Below are positions 1-8,761 of a DNA stretch of 64,000 nt, piece by piece (position 1 is the stretch's first letter; every line of letters begins with the position of its first letter). The notes under the pieces were generated by a model. That model did no database searches and was not told the DNA's origin. It saw nothing but the letters and a program-made list of their open reading frames with translations. Both the position numbers and the translations under genes were made by a program. The DNA is from Candidatus Poribacteria bacterium (lineage in GTDB: Bacteria > Poribacteria > WGA-4E > GCA-2687025), in contig JABGQA010000096.1 of assembly GCA_018644665.1 (NCBI GenBank), positions 1-64,000 of the forward strand, in the 5' to 3' direction.

Positions 1-371
1 TGTCCACCGAGGAAGCCGCCTGACCGCCATACACAACTCTTGACCATATCTCCGTAGGCTCTCGCGCCCGCTGCCATGCCGCGTTCTATGTCGGTATGCA
101 GCGCGCGCGCCGTGAGGAAGACGACCGGGATGCCGCGCAGGTCGTTGTCCGCCTGCATGCGCGCCATCACTGAAAGGCCGTCGAGTTCGGGCATCATGAG
201 GTCCATCAGGATGACGTCAGGATCCTCGGCTCGCGCCATGGCCAGACCCTCGAGGCCGTCGCCAGCGCATACGACGTCGTAGTCCCCGTAATGGCTCAGA
301 GCCGCGCGCACCAGAGCCTGATGGTCGGGGTCGTCGTCCATATGCAAGACCTTGGGTCGCTGCTTCGCCAT
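1..371 (-). CDS. Response regulator receiver domain, cut by left window edge
   Basis: Reading the minus strand from ATG at 371 gives a CheY-like receiver domain. The acidic pocket is DDD (residues 12-14), the phospho-acceptor is D57 in ILMDLMMPELDG, and the conserved Thr is T87 in VVFLTA. The frame stays open to base 1, so the C-terminus lies outside the window. The usual YLxKPF segment after the GA motif is replaced by AYGDMVKS, so the switch lysine is displaced. Either this domain is divergent or the frame changes just there. It should act in a two-component system in the cytoplasm. A histidine kinase lies at 33934-36624 but nothing ties the two together. An output domain, if any, cannot be seen. 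It is transcribed divergently from the gene at 590, with a 218-base gap between the starts. Confidence 0.85.
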   Translation of the reverse strand, partial: MAKQRPKVLHMDDDPDHQALVRAALSHYGDYDVVCAGDGLEGLAMARAEDPDVILMDLMMPELDGLSVMARMQADNDLRGIPVVFLTARALHTDIERGMAAGARAYGDMVKSCVWRSGGFLGG

Positions 372-589
372 TCTGCCTCCTATGTCCCCGCGCCGCCGTG
401 CGGGGTCGCCGATCGGATGGGGCGGTCGTCTCCGCCCGGCGCTGCGTGTTCACGACTGAACACCGGCCGCCCTCACGACCCGTATACCGCAACCCGCGTG
501 CCACTCGGCGGCTTGCTCGTGTGGCGCCGTTCGGGCAGGCTTGCGGACGGCCGGTGACCCGGGGAGGAAGAGGCGTGAAGGAGTCCACG

Positions 590-3148
590 ATGCGCATTAC
601 TGTTCGGGTCGGTCTCTTGGCGCTGAGCGCCGTCGCGTGCCTCGGCGCGTCGCCGCAACGTGTTGGGCCCGCGGAGGACGGCTCTACGGTCGTCCCGACG
701 GGTCAACTGGTCCGCCCCGTCGGCGACACGCTCGAATTCGCGGGCCGCCCCGTTGACGTCGCACTCGCGGCAGACGGCGAGACGCTGTACGTCAAGGACA
801 ACCGGGGTGTGGTCGTGGTGGATGTGGACTCGTGGAGCATCCGGAAGGAGGCCGCCTTTCCCGAGGGCGGAGGGTCCATGCACGGCCTCGCCGTGTCGAG
901 CGACGGGGGGGTCTACGCGTCGACCGCGCAGAACCACATGTGGATCGGAACACCGACCGACGATGGCGGCCTGGAATGGGCGTCTAGCGTCGAGCTGCGC
1001 GGCCCCCAAGGGGAGGGCGCCGCGCACGGGACCGGCATGGCGTTCGCCGGAGCCGGCGGGGAGGGTTACGTGTGCGTATCGCGCGCAAACACCCTCGGCG
1101 TGTTCACGTCAGCGGGCCTAGTGGAAGAAATCGATGTGGGCGTCGCGCCGTATGACGTGGCGCTGTCGCCCGACAGGGGCACGGCGTACGTGTCGAACTG
1201 GGGCGGTCGTCGGCCTGCTGCGGACGACCTCACCGCTCCTTCCTCCGGGACTGACGTTATCGTCGACGAGCGTGGGGTGGCCGCGAGCGGCACCGTGTCG
1301 TTCGTCGACCTGCGCGAGCGCGTCGTCGTGGCCGAGATCAGCGTTGGCCTGCACCCATCGGACATCACACTGAACCGGGACGGGTCGCGCCTGTACGTCG
1401 CCAACGCCAACTCCGATACGGTGACGGTCATCGACACGGCGCGACGCGAGGTCGTCCGGTCGATCACTGTGCGTCCCGACACCTCCCTGTCGTTCGGGAG
1501 CATGCCGAACGCGTTGGCGCTCAGCGACGATGAGGGCACGCTATACGTCGCGTGTGGGGGCAACAACGCCGTTGCGGTCGTGTCGCTCGACTCGGGCGAC
1601 ACGATCAGTGGGTTCATCCCTGCGGGGTGGTTCCCGTCTGCGCTGGCGGTCGGAGACGGGAATCTGTACATCGCCAACGTGAAGGGCGTGGGGTCTCGGA
1701 GCCGCCGAGACGACGACAAGGGATGGCACGTCTACCGACACCGCGGCAGTGTGCAGCGAGTCCCGCTGCCCGTCGCGCCAGAGGTTCTCGCGGAATACAC
1801 GCTCCAAGCCCTCGCCGACGCTCGCGTGCCACAGATACTGCGGTCGAAGGAACGCGCGGCTTCGCCCGAGATCGCTCGGCCGGTGCCACGTCATCCCGGG
1901 CAGCCGTCGGTCTTCGAGCACGTGGTGTACGTGGTCAAGGAGAACCGGACGTACGACCAGGTGTTGGGGGACATGGAGCAGGGGAACGGCGACCCCGAGC
2001 TGTGCATCTTCGGTCGGGAGGTGACGCCGAACCACCACGCGCTCGCGTCGCAGTTCGCGCTGTTGGACAACTACTACTGCAACGGCGTGAACTCAGCCGA
2101 TGGTCACGCGTGGACGACGGAAGGGAACGTCACCGACCACCTGGAGAAGTCGTTTGGTGGGTTCACGCGCAGCTACACGTGGGGGAACGACCCGCTGACG
2201 TACTCGTCGTCGGGCTTCATATGGGACAACGTGCTCGCGCACGGGCTGTCGTTCCGCAACTTCGGCGAGATGGACTACGCCAACCCCATCCCGGAGGACG
2301 CCAGCTTCGAGGCCATATACCGGGACTTCGTGGAGGACGCTGGGGATATCGGGTTCTCGCAGAACATCGGGATCGAGCGCCTGAGCCGATACAGCAGTCC
2401 GACGTATCCGGGCTGGAACATGCGCATCCCCGACGTGCTACGCGCGGAGGCGTTCCTCGCTGAACTCGCGGGATTCGAGGAGCGCGGGGACTTCCCGAAC
2501 TTCACGATCGTGTATCTGCCGAACGACCACACGTCGGGGACGAGCCCGGGGGCGCCGACCCCGCGGGCGCAGGTCGCGGACAACGACCTCGCGCTGGGAC
2601 GTGTCGTGGAGGGCATCACGCACAGCCGCTTCTGGCCGACGACGTGCATCTTCGTCATCGAGGACGACCCGCAAGCGGGCTTCGACCATGTGGACGGTCA
2701 TCGGTCGTTGTGTCTTGTCGTGAGCCCGTACACCGCGCGTGGGCGGGTCGTCAGCGACTTCTACAACCAGACGTCCGTGCTGCACACGATGGAGCGCATT
2801 CTCGGGCTGCCGCCGATGAACCAGATGGACGCTATGGCGCCGCTGATGGAGACGTGCTTCGTCGACGTGGCCGACCTCGCGCCGTACGACGCGCTGCCGA
2901 ACCGTGTCCCACTGGACGAGATGAACCCCGACGTCGGGATGCTGCGCGGGAAGGAACTCCACTGGGCGCTCGAGAGCATCGATCAGCCGTTTGCGGAGTT
3001 CGACGCCGCGGATGAAGACACGCTGAACCGGATACTGTGGCACGCGATGCAGGGCGTCGATACGCCGTACCCGGAGCGTCTGGCGGGAGCGCACGGGACA
3101 GGGCTGGCAAGTCGTGACCTGACGCTTACGGGCGATGACGAGGACTGA
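590..3148 (+). CDS. Secreted YncE-like beta-propeller fused to a phosphoesterase (alkaline phosphatase superfamily)
   Basis: The ATG at 590 follows GGAGGAAGAGGCGTGAAGGA and begins a signal peptide (MRITVRVGLLALSAVACLGA). Upstream in-frame codons lack secretory character. The protein is about 852 residues. The N-terminal half holds YVTN-type propeller repeats, for example LYVANANSDTVTVID and LYVACGGNNAVAVV. The C-terminal half begins near VVYVVKENRTYDQVLGD and continues through an acid-phosphatase/phospholipase-C-like phosphoesterase domain, with NYYCNGVNSADGHAWT, NDHTSG and IEDDPQAGFDHVDGHRS. This matches the bifunctional YncE/alkaline-phosphatase-like family, which is exported and hydrolyses phosphate esters of unknown identity. 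The convergent glycosidase-like gene ends 22 bases beyond the stop. Confidence 0.88.
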   Translation: MRITVRVGLLALSAVACLGASPQRVGPAEDGSTVVPTGQLVRPVGDTLEFAGRPVDVALAADGETLYVKDNRGVVVVDVDSWSIRKEAAFPEGGGSMHGLAVSSDGGVYASTAQNHMWIGTPTDDGGLEWASSVELRGPQGEGAAHGTGMAFAGAGGEGYVCVSRANTLGVFTSAGLVEEIDVGVAPYDVALSPDRGTAYVSNWGGRRPAADDLTAPSSGTDVIVDERGVAASGTVSFVDLRERVVVAEISVGLHPSDITLNRDGSRLYVANANSDTVTVIDTARREVVRSITVRPDTSLSFGSMPNALALSDDEGTLYVACGGNNAVAVVSLDSGDTISGFIPAGWFPSALAVGDGNLYIANVKGVGSRSRRDDDKGWHVYRHRGSVQRVPLPVAPEVLAEYTLQALADARVPQILRSKERAASPEIARPVPRHPGQPSVFEHVVYVVKENRTYDQVLGDMEQGNGDPELCIFGREVTPNHHALASQFALLDNYYCNGVNSADGHAWTTEGNVTDHLEKSFGGFTRSYTWGNDPLTYSSSGFIWDNVLAHGLSFRNFGEMDYANPIPEDASFEAIYRDFVEDAGDIGFSQNIGIERLSRYSSPTYPGWNMRIPDVLRAEAFLAELAGFEERGDFPNFTIVYLPNDHTSGTSPGAPTPRAQVADNDLALGRVVEGITHSRFWPTTCIFVIEDDPQAGFDHVDGHRSLCLVVSPYTARGRVVSDFYNQTSVLHTMERILGLPPMNQMDAMAPLMETCFVDVADLAPYDALPNRVPLDEMNPDVGMLRGKELHWALESIDQPFAEFDAADEDTLNRILWHAMQGVDTPYPERLAGAHGTGLASRDLTLTGDDED

Positions 3149-3170
3149 CACGCGGGGCGCCGCGCTCGCG

Positions 3171-6100
3171 TCACCACTCGACCCGTACGCGCGCCTTTCC
3201 GATGTCGCCCGGTAGGTGGACCCACTCGCCGTCGTGCTCGGCCCAGGCCTGGCCGTTCAGGACGCATCCCGCGATGGACATCCCGTGTGGCGGACGGAAT
3301 CGTAGGCGGATGCCATTGGGTGCGTTGCGTGTCGGCCCGTCCACACGCGCGGTGATGGCGTCGCCTTCGGACTCGTAGAAGACGCCCATGGGGCCGAAGT
3401 GCGTCGAGGCGTTCTGGATGCCAACGCGGTTCCCGGGGGCCAGCCATTCACGCGGCACGGCCTGCCCAAGGATGAGGTCGTCGCCATCCTCTCGCACGAA
3501 CAGGTAGCGCAACCAGCCCGCGACGTTTGCCTCGTCGGACGACTTGTAGTGGTCGCCGCGCCACTCGCCGAGCGTCAGGGCGTGCTCAGTGATCATGCGC
3601 GTGTCGGCGTAGTAGTACGCGGCCGTGGCGTTGAATAGGGCGCGGAGGGCTCCCTTAACGTCGTCTCGGTATAGGTACGGCTCGACGCCTAGCAGAAGGC
3701 ACGCCTGGAGCGAGAACCCGCCTCGGTCGAACCACTGCCGGTCGTAGTCGTCGACGGCGTAGCCGTAGTGGTCAGAGATGTACAGGTTGTCCTCGTAGTC
3801 GTCGAGGATCCACTCCGCCTCGCGTGACGCCGGGTCGATGAGGCCCGTGATGAGCAGATGGATGGCGCCTTCGAGCACTTCGCATATCCACCCGAACGAC
3901 CGGCCGCGTCGGCGTGGCCGCGACGGGAAGTGAGGTACAGACGTGCCGTCGCGCAGGCGAACCACGGGCGAACGTCGCATGGCGTCGTTGAAGGCGTCGA
4001 GTAGGGCGGCGCGGAGATCGTCCGCGTTGTGTGAAATGCGGTCGGCCGCCGGATGGTCGATGGCGTTCAGGGCGTAGCCGGCGGCGTCCAGTCCCCGCCA
4101 CGTGTAGACATTGGTGGAGAGCCACTGCCACCAACTGCCGATGTCTTCGAGGCTTCCGTGCGGCAGCAGGCCGGCGCCGGGGCCTTCGAAGGCGGCGTCT
4201 CCGCCGGGCAGCGTCCGCTCTCGCTCGCGGCTGATCCAGTCCGCTGCCGCGACTAGCTGGTCGGCGACGGAGCGGAGCCATTCATCGTCGCGCGTGAAGC
4301 GGAAGTGCTCGACGAGCGTGCGCAGAATCCAGCCGTGGTGCTGGTTGTATCCGCCCTGCTCGTATCCGAGGGCGGCGTACAGCACGCCCTCATGCGAGGA
4401 GAAGTTACCTGGCAACGGCTCCGTTCCCTGGCCGGCGAGGAGCGCGTCGAGGCATGCTCGCGCCTCGCGGTGGTAGCCCCTCCGATCCAGGTCCAGGATC
4501 ATCATGCACGCCTCGTTGCCGAACACGCCGTACGAGAACGAGCCTACTCGCGCCAGCCGCGCCTTCGAACCAGGCGCCAAGTCGCAGTTGATGAGCAGGT
4601 GACCGGCGTGGGCGCGGTAGAACTCGTTGAGCATCGGTTCGGGCGTGAGGAGCGAAGACCCCTCCCCGAGGCGCCTGCGCCAGTATCCGGCGACGTTGGC
4701 GTGCTCGGCGGCGAAGTCGAGGGACCCCAACGCGCCCAACTCATCGCCCTCGGGCGCGAGGAAGGGCGCTTTCACTATGAGCGTGACGTGTCCGCCCGCA
4801 GGCACGGAAGCGACGAGAGACACGTCGTCGCCGTCTACCACCGTCTCGCCGTGGCCCGTCCACTCCAGAAGCGCCCTGACACGGACCCCCGCCAGGACAG
4901 CGCCCTCGGGTGTGACATCGATACGCTCGCGTTCCCCCTGTGCTGTGACACGTAGCAGGAGCCGCGCCTCGCGCTCCTCGGAGGATGGGTTTTCGAAGAC
5001 GAAGCGCGCCATGAGGACGGCCGGAGCGTCGCCGGCCGGTGGGTCGGCGTCGGGGTTCGTGCCGCCGATTGTCGTGACGAACGCCGTCTGCTCGACGCGC
5101 GCGCCGTCCATGTCCCAGGAGGCGACGCCGATCGGTACGCACTCGTCCTGGATGGTCCGCTCCACCGGCTCGTCGCTCAGACCGAACGACATCAGCAGGC
5201 GCTCGGCATCGCCGCTCAAGCGGGGCGTGTCGGTGCCGGGACATCGGATGAGGCGCGCGTTGTCGGCCCGGTAGAGGAAGGAGCCGTCGGGATTCCAGGC
5301 GAACTTGTGACGGCCTCCGTCGACGGCGAGAGGGAGGTAGAGGCCCTTCTGCTTCGGCGGCATCTGGCTCCACGCGCGGGACCACGTCTGCTCCGGCAAC
5401 TGCTCCACTGCGTGCCGAACGCGGTTCCTGCCCCGGGACAATGCCTCTGCCGCAACGGCGGCATAGTCGCGGTCGTCACGTCCGGCGACGATGCACATTC
5501 CGCGGTCGGGTATGTAGATCGGCCCGTCCGCTAGCTCCTGGGTGAGGACCGTCGCGGTGGCGTCCGCGTGGACGGTGAGGAGCGTCTTGTCGTAGGAGTT
5601 GGGGTCGGGATTCGTGGTCGCCGCTACATCGAGCACGTACGCCCTGGGGTCCCTGCCGTGGATAGACGCGACCGAACCGTTGTACGCCGCTAACGTCGGC
5701 GCCGCCGCTGGCTCCGTCTCCAGCAGTACGGTAGCCGTAGTCGTGGTCCACACGGAATCGGTGTGGGCCTCCATGCTCGCGAGGCCGTGTAGGTCGCCGT
5801 CGGCGAGGAGACGAAGGCGTGGCGTCGTGCGGAAGGTGGCGGGGAACTCGCCCAGGTCGGGGAACTCGCGCGCGTTGAGCGGCCGGAAGGTCATTACGGC
5901 CGCGGCGTCCTGGACATCCATGTCCGTGTCCGCGGTCTGCCACTCGCCGTTGAACCAGTCGCCCAGTTCCCACCAGCCGACCTCGCCGCCCGTGGGCACA
6001 CGGTCCTTCGGGAGACGGCGTTCCGGCCACGCGCTCCGCCAGTATTGGACACCCAAACCCGGCGGCGGAGCTTCGGTGAACCGCGCGACTACGCGATGCA

Positions 6101-6194
6101 CTTCGCGTGGGTCGTCCCATCGCAACTCCGTGCCGGCGGAGAGGACGGTCGCGAAGGGCGCGGCGTCGAACGGGGATCCGATCGAAATGTCCAT
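3171..6194 (-). CDS. Large six-hairpin glycosidase-like protein
   Basis: The start at 6194 is chosen because GGAG lies seven bases upstream. A longer frame to 6353 adds 53 residues of unlikely composition and would run into the upstream GNAT gene. The product is about 1007 residues without an obvious signal peptide. The second half has the look of an (alpha/alpha)6 six-hairpin glycosidase: a Trp/Gly/Tyr-rich series with GYEQGGYNQHHGWILRTLVE, GSWWQWLSTNVYTWRGL and WFDRGGFSLQACLLLG. The final 150 residues look like a C-terminal beta-sandwich. The first 450 residues are beta-rich. No exact GH family is recognised and no catalytic acid can be assigned from sequence alone. It may process oligosaccharides released by the secreted lyases encoded nearby. 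Confidence 0.7.
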   Translation of the reverse strand: MDISIGSPFDAAPFATVLSAGTELRWDDPREVHRVVARFTEAPPPGLGVQYWRSAWPERRLPKDRVPTGGEVGWWELGDWFNGEWQTADTDMDVQDAAAVMTFRPLNAREFPDLGEFPATFRTTPRLRLLADGDLHGLASMEAHTDSVWTTTTATVLLETEPAAAPTLAAYNGSVASIHGRDPRAYVLDVAATTNPDPNSYDKTLLTVHADATATVLTQELADGPIYIPDRGMCIVAGRDDRDYAAVAAEALSRGRNRVRHAVEQLPEQTWSRAWSQMPPKQKGLYLPLAVDGGRHKFAWNPDGSFLYRADNARLIRCPGTDTPRLSGDAERLLMSFGLSDEPVERTIQDECVPIGVASWDMDGARVEQTAFVTTIGGTNPDADPPAGDAPAVLMARFVFENPSSEEREARLLLRVTAQGERERIDVTPEGAVLAGVRVRALLEWTGHGETVVDGDDVSLVASVPAGGHVTLIVKAPFLAPEGDELGALGSLDFAAEHANVAGYWRRRLGEGSSLLTPEPMLNEFYRAHAGHLLINCDLAPGSKARLARVGSFSYGVFGNEACMMILDLDRRGYHREARACLDALLAGQGTEPLPGNFSSHEGVLYAALGYEQGGYNQHHGWILRTLVEHFRFTRDDEWLRSVADQLVAAADWISRERERTLPGGDAAFEGPGAGLLPHGSLEDIGSWWQWLSTNVYTWRGLDAAGYALNAIDHPAADRISHNADDLRAALLDAFNDAMRRSPVVRLRDGTSVPHFPSRPRRRGRSFGWICEVLEGAIHLLITGLIDPASREAEWILDDYEDNLYISDHYGYAVDDYDRQWFDRGGFSLQACLLLGVEPYLYRDDVKGALRALFNATAAYYYADTRMITEHALTLGEWRGDHYKSSDEANVAGWLRYLFVREDGDDLILGQAVPREWLAPGNRVGIQNASTHFGPMGVFYESEGDAITARVDGPTRNAPNGIRLRFRPPHGMSIAGCVLNGQAWAEHDGEWVHLPGDIGKARVRVEW

Positions 6195-6322
6195 GGTTTC
6201 TCCATGGGCGCCGGCATGTGGTGGGGTAGCGTTGGCGCAGCTGCATAGGGTCGTGACATGTGGACGAACGACCGCGCGCGGGCCACGGCCCTGACTCCAC
6301 TTATAGCCAAGGGCGCGCGGCG

Positions 6323-7369
6323 CTACATGCTGTCGGCGTCGAGGTAGGTCCATCGCAGGCGGGCCATCGCGCTCGTGAGGGCGTCCGTTGTCGTTGCGTC
6401 AGAGAGGATGCCCGACCCCCGGTTGAGGCACCGGACCATCACGCCACATCCACCGGCCCAATTCCCAAGACGGTAGACGTCGCGATCGGCCTCGGTGACG
6501 GGCCGCCCGAGCGGATCCACGTACGTGCGCGGCGCATCGCCGAACACCTGGCGGAAGGCGTCCATGTCGGCGCCGTCAAGGTAGTAGCTCGCCGTCTCCT
6601 CCCCGCTCCGGGCGGCCAAGCGCGCTCGCGCCAGAAACACGCGGTCGAGCACGTCTCCACGATCCGGCTCGCAGCCGTATTCGTCTCCCGCAGTGTGGAA
6701 GTAGCCCAACGGGCCGGCCGCATCCGAGACGATGGCATAGGAGCCCTCCCAGGGGCGCCCAAGCGACCAGCGTCGCCAGTATTCCCGCGAGCGGACGACG
6801 GGACCGAACATCTGTGCGTACCGTCCGTCGTACATGTGGGCCAACGCGGGAATGTCGGCTTCGGCCGCCATGCGCGCCTCGGCGGATACGGTTGGCAGAC
6901 CATCGGTGCGAGCTACGTACTTCCACGCGAGCGACGGCGCTTTGTCGTCGCAGGGCCGCCATCCCAGCGATCCGCCGTAGAAGTCCCATGCGCCCATCAG
7001 GAGCGCGTAGCAGAGACCCCTGTCGCGCATGCTCTCCTCCGCATCGCGCATGAGTCGGCGCATGTATCCGTTGCGCCTGTGGTCTGGGTGCGTGGCGACC
7101 ATCGACACGTACCCAAACGAAACGCGTGCACCGCGGACGTGGGCCTCCCTGTAAGCCATATGGACAACGCTCACGATCTTGCCGTCGGCGACGAGGATTC
7201 GCGTGTTGTCGGGCCGGTCGTGCGGGTCCTCGGCAGAGGATCCGACAGACGTACATGGACTCGTCAGGCTGGGGCCGTGGGGCTCCGCGTCGAACGCCAC
7301 GTCGATGAGGTGGCAGATCTCGGGTCGTTCGCCGGGCGTAGCGGCCCTGATTTCTGTGTGATGACGCAT
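6323..7369 (-). CDS. GNAT N-acetyltransferase, Eis-like two-domain type
   Basis: This is a 348-residue protein starting at ATG 7369. The GNAT acetyl-CoA signature is clear in the first third: VSMVATHPDHRRNGYMRRLM corresponds to motif A (Q/RxxGxG/A). A conserved FYGGSLGW segment follows near residue 132. The length, and a second half with a weaker GNAT-like fold, match the Eis/COG4552 group, in which tandem GNAT domains acetylate amines. The acceptor is unknown. It lies upstream of the glycosidase-like gene on the same strand, with a 128-base gap. It is divergent from the isomerase at 7653, leaving about 283 bases of shared upstream DNA without a recognisable promoter. Confidence 0.85.
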   Translation of the reverse strand: MRHHTEIRAATPGERPEICHLIDVAFDAEPHGPSLTSPCTSVGSSAEDPHDRPDNTRILVADGKIVSVVHMAYREAHVRGARVSFGYVSMVATHPDHRRNGYMRRLMRDAEESMRDRGLCYALLMGAWDFYGGSLGWRPCDDKAPSLAWKYVARTDGLPTVSAEARMAAEADIPALAHMYDGRYAQMFGPVVRSREYWRRWSLGRPWEGSYAIVSDAAGPLGYFHTAGDEYGCEPDRGDVLDRVFLARARLAARSGEETASYYLDGADMDAFRQVFGDAPRTYVDPLGRPVTEADRDVYRLGNWAGGCGVMVRCLNRGSGILSDATTTDALTSAMARLRWTYLDADSM

Positions 7370-7652
7370 GGGGGCGCATCCGGGCCGGCGGCGTCAGGCG
7401 GGGCGGCGGGACGATGCCCACCGACATAAGAGAGCGCGCCCCGGGTGCCCCCGAGGCGCGGCTCGCGTATCGGAATGAGTAGACGTGTCCGCGAGTTACA
7501 TTCGCGTGAGGTAAGGCTACTGCGGCGTGCGTCTGGAAGCAAGCGCTCGGTCTCCTCTCGCCAGGCGGCGTCGCGCTTGGCCGTGCGCCGTATTCACGGA
7601 ATCATGCTCGCGTGCGGTCAGGGATGCCGGCAGAGCACAGAGGAGGCGTCAC

Positions 7653-8672
7653 GTGAAGCTGGGCGTAGACACGTACAGTCTGAGATCGCTCGGGTGGAAC
7701 GCCTTCGAGCATCTCGACTACGCGCGCGAGATGGACCTGGATGCAGTGCAGTTCTCGGAGCGCGGGTACTTCGAGACCCTCGAGGAAAGCTATCTGAGGG
7801 AGGTGAAGGCGCGCGCCGACGAGTTCGGGCTCGAGGTGAACGTCGGCATGCTCTCCATCTGCCCGACATCTACGTGGTTCAATGACGAACGCGGCACGGC
7901 CGCTGAGCAGTTGACCGAGATGATCGGCGTGGCGGACATCGTGGGGTCGCCGTTCGTACGCTGTGTTTTGGGCGGGCGCGCCGACCGACGCACGGAGCAG
8001 CCGCTAGCGACGCACATCACCGCGACTGTCGAGACGTGTCGTTCCGTGCGGGACGTCGCGCTCGCTACGGGGGTGAAGGTCGCGATCGAGAACCACGCGG
8101 GGGACTTGCAGGCTCGCGAGTTGCGCGGGCTCATCGAGGATGCCGGGCCAGAGTACGTCGGCGCGTGCATCGACACGGGCAACGCCGTGTGGGCCGGCGA
8201 GAGCCCGTTCGTGACGCTGGAGCATCTCGCGCCGTACGTCGTGACGAGCCACATACGTGACGCCGCCGTGTGGGAGCATCCCCTGGGCGCCGCGCTGCAA
8301 TGGCTGCCGATGGGCGACGGCACGATAGGTCTGGACGATTGGGTGCGGGAATTCGAGCGCCAGTGCCCTAACGCGTCTCTGACCGTCGAGATCATCGCGG
8401 GGCGGCCGCCGCAGGTTCTGAACTACCTCGAACAGGAGTACTGGGAAGCGTACCCGGACACGCCTGCCTCGGAGTTCGCCCAGTTCGTCGCTCTCGCGAA
8501 GTCGGGCGCGCCGTACATGGGGTCGATGCTCGTCGCCGACGGCGGCCGAGGAACCGATCTGCCGCCCGAGTACGAGGCCGCGATGACGCTCCAGCAGCGC
8601 GCTCACCTCGACCGGAGCATCCGGTACTGTCAAGACACGCTCGGCATCGGTGAGAAGCGCGCTAAGGCGTAG
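7653..8672 (+). CDS. Sugar phosphate isomerase/epimerase (xylose isomerase-like TIM barrel)
   Basis: GTG at 7653 is chosen as start because AGAGGAGGCG sits just upstream and the reading (MKLGVDTYSLRSLGW) opens like this family. Upstream in-frame codons are Arg-rich and unlikely. The 339-residue protein has the AP-endonuclease-2/xylose-isomerase-like barrel: VAIENHAGD (metal Glu region), GACIDTGNAVW (Asp on the next strand), VVTSHIRD and LTVEII near the end. These four strands normally supply the E-D-H-E metal ligands. It probably isomerises or epimerises a sugar or inositol derivative in the cytoplasm. It precedes the M81 peptidase gene by about 90 bases on the same strand. The exact substrate is unknown. 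Confidence 0.88.
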   Translation: MKLGVDTYSLRSLGWNAFEHLDYAREMDLDAVQFSERGYFETLEESYLREVKARADEFGLEVNVGMLSICPTSTWFNDERGTAAEQLTEMIGVADIVGSPFVRCVLGGRADRRTEQPLATHITATVETCRSVRDVALATGVKVAIENHAGDLQARELRGLIEDAGPEYVGACIDTGNAVWAGESPFVTLEHLAPYVVTSHIRDAAVWEHPLGAALQWLPMGDGTIGLDDWVREFERQCPNASLTVEIIAGRPPQVLNYLEQEYWEAYPDTPASEFAQFVALAKSGAPYMGSMLVADGGRGTDLPPEYEAAMTLQQRAHLDRSIRYCQDTLGIGEKRAKA

Positions 8673-8761
8673 TCGTCACGCGCGGCCCGTGACGCGTGCA
8701 TTCCGGCAAGCCGCCCGGTGTGGCATCCTGACCCGCGGACACATGGGAGGCAGAGGATAGG

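Noticed and set aside
398-589. Upstream extension of the phosphoesterase gene
   Set aside because: The 64 extra codons are Arg-rich and would bury the signal peptide; a good ribosome site precedes 590.
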